10,271 nucleotides of DNA from an uncultured Blautia sp. GTDB lineage: Bacteria > Bacillota > Clostridia > Lachnospirales > Lachnospiraceae. The stretch is taken from assembly GCA_934437695.1 (NCBI GenBank), contig CAKSAW010000035.1, forward strand, positions 1-10,271, read 5' to 3'. The translations under genes were made by a program, and so were the position numbers. The notes beneath the pieces were generated by a model. It was not told the origin of the DNA and did no database searches. It was given only the letters and a program-made list of their open reading frames with translations. Below are positions 6,507 through 10,271 of the stretch, piece by piece. Position 1 is the stretch's first letter. Every line of letters begins with the position of its first letter.

Positions 6507-7301
6507 ATGATTAAGCTGATTGCTTCAGATATAGATGGTACTCTGGTTAAGGATGGGACTCTGGCTATTGACAGGGAATATATGGATGTTATCGGAAAGC
6601 TGCTTGATAAGGGGATTATGTTTGTGGCCTGCTCCGGACGGCAGTACAGGAGTGAAAAAAAGCTGTTTGCACCTGTCGCAGACAGACTGCTTTATATTTC
6701 TGACGGAGGCACTGTTGTAAGAACTCCAAAGGAGATTCTGAAAGTAGATACTCTGCCAGACGAGATATGGAAAGGGATGTGCTCTATGGTAAGAGAAAAT
6801 ATGCCTTCCTGTGATTATTTTATTTCCACACCTGAATGCTGTTTTGCAGAAGACGGAGGCAGCCAGATGTTTCACTGGCTGAGGGATTCATATGGATATG
6901 ATATCCATGAAGTTCCGGAAATGTTAAAACTTGAAGGACAGCAGGTAAACAAATTTGCTGTCTATCACCCAAATGCCTGCGAGGAAATGTGCGCTCCATT
7001 ATTCACTCCCACCTGGAAAGATAAAACAGTTATGGCTGCCGCAGGCAAGGAATGGATGGACTGTACTGCCCCAGGTTCCGGCAAAGGTCCTTCCGTTGCT
7101 TTTCTGCAGGAATATCTGGGAATCTCACCTGAAGAAACCTGCACATTCGGAGATAATATTAATGATATTGAAATGCTGCAGAGTGCAGGTCACAGCTACG
7201 CTGTCTCCAACTCCCGCCCTGAAGTCCAGGCAGTTGCCAAAGACACCTGCCCGCCCTACTGGGAGAACGGGGTTCTTCAGATTTTAAAATCATTTCTATA
7301 A
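6507..7301 (+). CDS. Cof-type HAD-IIB family phosphatase
   Basis: A 264-residue cytoplasmic HAD-superfamily hydrolase of the Cof/YbiV/YwpJ kind, of normal length. Motif I is ASDIDGTL, with nucleophile D8 and acid D10; motif II is ACSGRQ (S43); the motif III lysine is probably K193 in GSGKGPSV; motif IV is TFGDNINDIEML (GDNxND, about 215-220). All catalytic residues are present. The C2-type cap lies between motifs II and III, roughly residues 80-180. Relatives remove phosphate from sugar phosphates, pyridoxal phosphate or FMN, often promiscuously; the substrate cannot be read from sequence. It is the only plus-strand gene here, with its own promoter, and converges on trpA with 12 nt between the two stop codons. 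The ATG was chosen over the TTG at 6498 on ribosome site spacing. Confidence 0.92.
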   Translation: MIKLIASDIDGTLVKDGTLAIDREYMDVIGKLLDKGIMFVACSGRQYRSEKKLFAPVADRLLYISDGGTVVRTPKEILKVDTLPDEIWKGMCSMVRENMPSCDYFISTPECCFAEDGGSQMFHWLRDSYGYDIHEVPEMLKLEGQQVNKFAVYHPNACEEMCAPLFTPTWKDKTVMAAAGKEWMDCTAPGSGKGPSVAFLQEYLGISPEETCTFGDNINDIEMLQSAGHSYAVSNSRPEVQAVAKDTCPPYWENGVLQILKSFL

Positions 7302-7303
7302 TA

Positions 7304-7327
7304 TGAGGGAAGCTTACGCTTCCCTCA
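7304..7327. terminator. Perfect hairpin shared by the convergent HAD gene and trpA
   Basis: TGAGGGAAGC (7304-7313) pairs perfectly over 10 bp with GCTTCCCTCA (7318-7327) around the tetraloop TTAC. It is just beyond the HAD stop and contains the last codons and the TAA stop (7314-7316) of trpA. Neither side has a clear T-run (minus side: TATTATAG), so termination may be partial or may need another factor. Being symmetrical it could act on both strands. Confidence 0.6.
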
Positions 7328-8093
7328 CTGCATCTTTCATAGTCTTCACGTATTCTTTTACATACGGTACACATTTCTCACCGTGAGCAGCACACAGCTT
7401 CACAATTGCAGATCCTACAATAGCTCCATCTGACTGTGCTGCCATCTTCTTTGCCTGCTCCGGCGTAGAAATACCAAATCCCACAGCACATGGAATATCC
7501 TTTGCAGCCTTCACTAACTTCACCATAGCTCCGATATCCGTAGTAATATTAGTTCTTGTTCCTGTAACACCAAGAGAAGACACACAATACACAAACCCTT
7601 CCGCATCTTTCGCAATCTGTGTGATCCTTTCATGGGAAGTCGGTGCGATCAGAGAAATCAGATCAATACCATATTTCTTACATACACTGTCAAATTCTTC
7701 TTTTTCCTCATACGGCACATCCGGAAGTATCAGTCCATCCATACCAATCTCTGCCGCAGTTTTGATAAAACGTTCTGTTCCATAGGAAAATACCACATTC
7801 GCATAAGTCATAAACACCATTGGAACTGAACTGTTTTTTCTGATATTTACTACCATATCAAACACTTTGTCTGTAGTCACACCATTTGAAAGGGCTCTTA
7901 CATTTGCAGCCTGGATCACCGGTCCCTCCGCTGTAGGATCAGAAAACGGGATTCCAAGTTCAATCAGGTCTGCACCTGCTTTCTCCATTGCATAGACAAT
8001 CTGCTCTGTCACTTCCAGAGACGGATCTCCACAGGTAATAAACGGAATAAATGCCTTTTCTTTTTCAAATGCCTCTGTAATTCTTTTATTCAT
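7314..8093 (-). CDS. trpA: Tryptophan synthase alpha subunit
   Basis: Splits indole-3-glycerol phosphate into indole and glyceraldehyde 3-phosphate, passing indole through a tunnel to TrpB in the alpha2-beta2 complex. At 259 residues it has the usual TIM-barrel length. The opening [11 protein letters not shown], catalytic E45 in [11 protein letters not shown], and the phosphate-binding parts VTGTRTN (176-182) and GFGIS (205-209) are present. The second catalytic acid, Asp60 in E. coli, is replaced by Glu (E56 in SDPTAEGP). The frame is open further upstream, but the ATG at 8093 follows GGAGAGG and gives the family start MNKRITEAF. It overlaps the end of trpB by 8 nt, matching the coupled synthesis of the two subunits. 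Last gene of the trp operon; its stop lies inside the terminal hairpin. Confidence 0.97.
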   Translation of the reverse strand: MNKRITEAFEKEKAFIPFITCGDPSLEVTEQIVYAMEKAGADLIELGIPFSDPTAEGPVIQAANVRALSNGVTTDKVFDMVVNIRKNSSVPMVFMTYANVVFSYGTERFIKTAAEIGMDGLILPDVPYEEKEEFDSVCKKYGIDLISLIAPTSHERITQIAKDAEGFVYCVSSLGVTGTRTNITTDIGAMVKLVKAAKDIPCAVGFGISTPEQAKKMAAQSDGAIVGSAIVKLCAAHGEKCVPYVKEYVKTMKDAVREA

Positions 8094-9270
8094 GTAAATC
8101 CTCTCCTCTGTAACGTGCGATTGCTGCACAGTCTTTGTCTCCACGTCCCGAAATAGTAATAACCACAATCTGGTCTTTTCTCATCTGGGGAACGATTTTC
8201 TTTGCATAAGCTACTGCGTGAGCGCTTTCAATCGCAGGAATGATTCCCTCTGTTCTGGAAAGATACTCAAATGCATCTACAGCCTCTTCATCTGTGACCG
8301 GTACATACTCTGCACGTCCTGTATCATACAGATGCGCATGCTCCGGTCCGATTCCCGGATAATCCAGACCTGCGGAAATAGAATATACAGGTGCGATCTG
8401 TCCATATTCATCCTGACAGAAATAAGATTTCATTCCATGGAAAATTCCAAGCCTGCCGGTTGCGATGGTTGCAGCTGTCTCTGCTGTATTGACACCACGT
8501 CCGGCTGCCTCACATCCGATCAGACGCACATCTTTGTCATTGATGAAATTATAAAAGGTTCCGATCGCATTGGAGCCGCCACCCACACATGCCAGAACTG
8601 CATCCGGAAGTCTGCCTTCTTTCTCAAGGATCTGCTCTTTGATCTCTTTGGAGATCACAGCCTGGAAATCACGGACAATAGTAGGAAACGGATGAGGTCC
8701 CATCACAGAGCCAAGCACATAATGAGTGTCAGAAATACGGTTGGTCCACTCCCTCATTGTCTCAGAAACTGCATCCTTCAGTGTTGCAGTACCGGAAGTA
8801 ACTGCATTGACCTTTGCTCCAAGAAGACGCATTCTGTACACATTTAATGCCTGACGGTCTGTATCCTCCTTTCCCATAAAAATCTCACATTCCATGCCCA
8901 TAAGGGCTGCTGCTGTTGCTGTTGCCACGCCATGCTGTCCCGCACCTGTCTCTGCGATCACACGGGTTTTTCCCATTTTTTTTGCAAGAAGCACCTGACC
9001 AAGTACATTGTTAATCTTATGTGCGCCTGTGTGGTTTAAGTCCTCTCTCTTTAAATACACCTTTGCACCGCCAAGATCTTCTGTCATATGGGATGCATAG
9101 TAAAGACGGGAAGGTCTTCCTGCATATTCATTCAGGAGCTCTGTAAGCTCTGCGTTAAACTCCGGGTCATCTTTATAATGGTTATAGGCTTCCTCCAGTT
9201 CAATGACAGCATTCATCAATGTTTCCGGAATGTACTGTCCTCCATGGATGCCGAATCTTCCTTTTGACAT
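8086..9270 (-). CDS. trpB: Tryptophan synthase beta subunit
   Basis: PLP enzyme that joins indole from TrpA with serine to give tryptophan. Its 394 residues match the standard TrpB1 form that pairs with TrpA. It starts with the typical [15 protein letters not shown], has the PLP lysine K85 in HTGAHKINN, the catalytic glutamate E107 in ETGAGQHG, the cofactor phosphate loop GGGSNA (230-235), GCEAAGRG (252-259), and SGRGDKD (374-380) at the C-terminal side of the active site. Nothing is missing. AAGGAGG lies 9 nt before the ATG. It follows trpF by 25 nt and overlaps trpA by 8 nt. Confidence 0.98.
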   Translation of the reverse strand: MSKGRFGIHGGQYIPETLMNAVIELEEAYNHYKDDPEFNAELTELLNEYAGRPSRLYYASHMTEDLGGAKVYLKREDLNHTGAHKINNVLGQVLLAKKMGKTRVIAETGAGQHGVATATAAALMGMECEIFMGKEDTDRQALNVYRMRLLGAKVNAVTSGTATLKDAVSETMREWTNRISDTHYVLGSVMGPHPFPTIVRDFQAVISKEIKEQILEKEGRLPDAVLACVGGGSNAIGTFYNFINDKDVRLIGCEAAGRGVNTAETAATIATGRLGIFHGMKSYFCQDEYGQIAPVYSISAGLDYPGIGPEHAHLYDTGRAEYVPVTDEEAVDAFEYLSRTEGIIPAIESAHAVAYAKKIVPQMRKDQIVVITISGRGDKDCAAIARYRGEDLHE

Positions 9271-9295
9271 CTTTGTTATCCTCCTTGTATGTATG

Positions 9296-9925
9296 TCAGG
9301 CAGATAAAATCATCCGCTGTACTGCCTCCAATATCTTATCTCTGTCTTTCACTCCATCTGTCTCCACACTGCTGCTCAGGTCTACCGCATAGGGATGAAT
9401 CGTTCTGATAGCTGTTTCCAGATTATCCGCCCCAAGTCCTCCTGCCAGAAAAAATGGTCTTTTTATATCCGGGATCAGTGACCAGTCAAAAGTTCGTCCT
9501 GTTCCCCCGCTTCCCTGATCAAACAGAATATAATCTGCCGGACTGTTCAGGGCATTTTCAATATCCTGAGCTGTTTTTACAGAAAAGGCTTTTATAACCT
9601 GATGACCCGTATTCTTCCTGATTCTCTTAATATACGCCTCATCTTCCTGACCATGGAGCTGCGCAATATGTATGGTTCCCTCAAGGAGCAGCTTCTCTAC
9701 ACGCTCAGGTACTGCATTTACAAAAACACCTACAGAAATAATATCCGGGTCCAGCTTTGCGGTGAGCTCTCTCACCTGATCTTCTGTAACATTTCTGCTG
9801 CTCTTTGGAACCTCTATAATAAATCCTGCATAATCCGGTTTTGCCTCATTTACATATATAATGTCTTCCGGACGTTTCAGCCCGCAGATTTTAATTTTTG
9901 TTTTTTGCCCTGGTTCTTGATTCAT
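9296..9925 (-). CDS. trpF: Phosphoribosylanthranilate isomerase
   Basis: Converts N-(5-phosphoribosyl)anthranilate to the deoxyribulose form by Amadori rearrangement, the third step from chorismate to tryptophan. It is a 209-residue free-standing TIM barrel, not fused to TrpC as in E. coli. The general base C14 in KICGL and the general acid D136 in [15 protein letters not shown] are both present, with phosphate-binding AGGLG (161-165) and VDLSSSVE (181-188). The ATG at 9925 has GGAG 8 nt upstream. It lies 17 nt after the trpC stop and 25 nt before trpB, in the usual C-F-B-A order. Confidence 0.96.
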   Translation of the reverse strand: MNQEPGQKTKIKICGLKRPEDIIYVNEAKPDYAGFIIEVPKSSRNVTEDQVRELTAKLDPDIISVGVFVNAVPERVEKLLLEGTIHIAQLHGQEDEAYIKRIRKNTGHQVIKAFSVKTAQDIENALNSPADYILFDQGSGGTGRTFDWSLIPDIKRPFFLAGGLGADNLETAIRTIHPYAVDLSSSVETDGVKDRDKILEAVQRMILSA

Positions 9926-9942
9926 ATCAGATTCTCCGTTTA

Positions 9943-10271
9943 TTATAATGGACTTCCATTTAAGCTTTCCAATGCTGCTTTTTTGTCCGGACTTCTCATC
10001 AGTGTTTCACCGATCAGTACCGCATCCACCTTATTTTCATAAAGGAGCCTGATATCATCCGGAGTGCGGATCCCACTCTCAGAAACAAAAACCACATTTC
10101 CAGGTGCCATTTTTCTGAGGCGGATGCTGTTATTCATATCTACCTGAAAAGTCCTGAGATCACGGTTATTCACTCCTACGATCTCTGCACCAAGATTTAA
10201 GGCTCTGTCAACTTCGTATTCATCATGTGCTTCTACCAGTGTATCCAGCCCCAGCTCTTTTGCAAGCTGCC
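9943..10271 (-). CDS. trpC: Indole-3-glycerol phosphate synthase, C-terminal part (cut by window edge)
   Basis: Catalyses ring closure of the TrpF product to indole-3-glycerol phosphate, the substrate of TrpA. Only the last 108 codons are present; the frame stays open to the window end, so the gene starts outside. Visible TIM-barrel landmarks are the catalytic glutamate in TLVEAHDEYE, the asparagine in IVGVNNRDL, SESGI, and the phosphate-binding VLIGETLMRS, all in family order. The protein ends NGSPL, followed by two stop codons in a row (TAATAA). The rest of the trp operon and its promoter or leader would lie beyond the right edge. Confidence 0.95.
   Translation of the reverse strand, partial: QLAKELGLDTLVEAHDEYEVDRALNLGAEIVGVNNRDLRTFQVDMNNSIRLRKMAPGNVVFVSESGIRTPDDIRLLYENKVDAVLIGETLMRSPDKKAALESLNGSPL

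Noticed and set aside
8094..8168. 25-residue N-terminal extension of TrpA
   Set aside because: It lies entirely within trpB, has no ribosome site, and the TrpA family begins at the ATG at 8093 behind GGAGAGG.
8218..8847. Plus-strand open frame of 209 codons opposite trpB
   Set aside because: Fully inside the well-conserved trpB on the other strand; its composition is that of an antisense shadow and no family is recognisable.
9942..9972. TATAAT at the end of trpC as an internal promoter for trpF
   Set aside because: The hexamer comes from the last Leu codon and double stop. The nearest -35-like TTGGAA is 19 bp away and weak.

Overview
The window looks like chromosomal DNA from an anaerobic, low-to-moderate-GC Firmicute, most likely a gut Lachnospiraceae such as a Blautia or Ruminococcus relative. 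The evidence is strong AAGGAGG-type ribosome binding sites, a class III glutamine synthetase (common in gut anaerobes), an OPT-family transporter, and trp proteins with Clostridia-like wording. The family assignment is an inference; no marker gene fixes it. All genes are on the minus strand except one HAD phosphatase.

Reading along the minus strand from high to low coordinates: (1) 10271-7314 is the downstream half of a tryptophan operon, trpC (3' part only), trpF, trpB, trpA. They are tightly packed, with an 8-nt trpB/trpA overlap, and end at a perfect 10-bp hairpin. (2) 6507-7301 is a plus-strand Cof-type HAD phosphatase that converges on trpA and shares that hairpin. (3) 6392-3222 is a two-gene operon with a good promoter: a YegS/DgkB-like lipid kinase followed after 1 nt by a class III glutamine synthetase. 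The 5' leader carries a 10-bp direct repeat and a small hairpin. (4) 3111-373 is a two-gene module of a MoxR/NorQ/CbbQ-like AAA+ ATPase overlapping a 600-residue VWA protein of the NorD/CobT/CoxE type. It has its own promoter, separated from glnN by a hairpin. (5) 263-1 is the promoter and first 64 codons of an OPT-family transporter.

Most of the window is ordinary metabolism: tryptophan synthesis, ammonium assimilation and lipid phosphorylation. The least understood part is the AAA+/VWA pair. Related pairs act as chaperones that load metals into, or reactivate, a partner enzyme (NorQ/NorD for nitric oxide reductase, CbbQ/CbbO for Rubisco, CobS/CobT in cobaltochelatase). No such partner is visible here. 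The ATPase has an unusual Walker A ending (GKN instead of GKT/S), and the VWA protein has a CxxxHxxC cluster. The partner could be elsewhere on the chromosome or, more speculatively, the neighbouring glutamine synthetase.

No stretch above 300 bases lacks a gene. The largest gaps are 195-372, 3077-3221 and 6295-6506, and they hold the promoters, leader and hairpins listed. I saw no tRNA, rRNA, CRISPR array, insertion sequence or phage gene.
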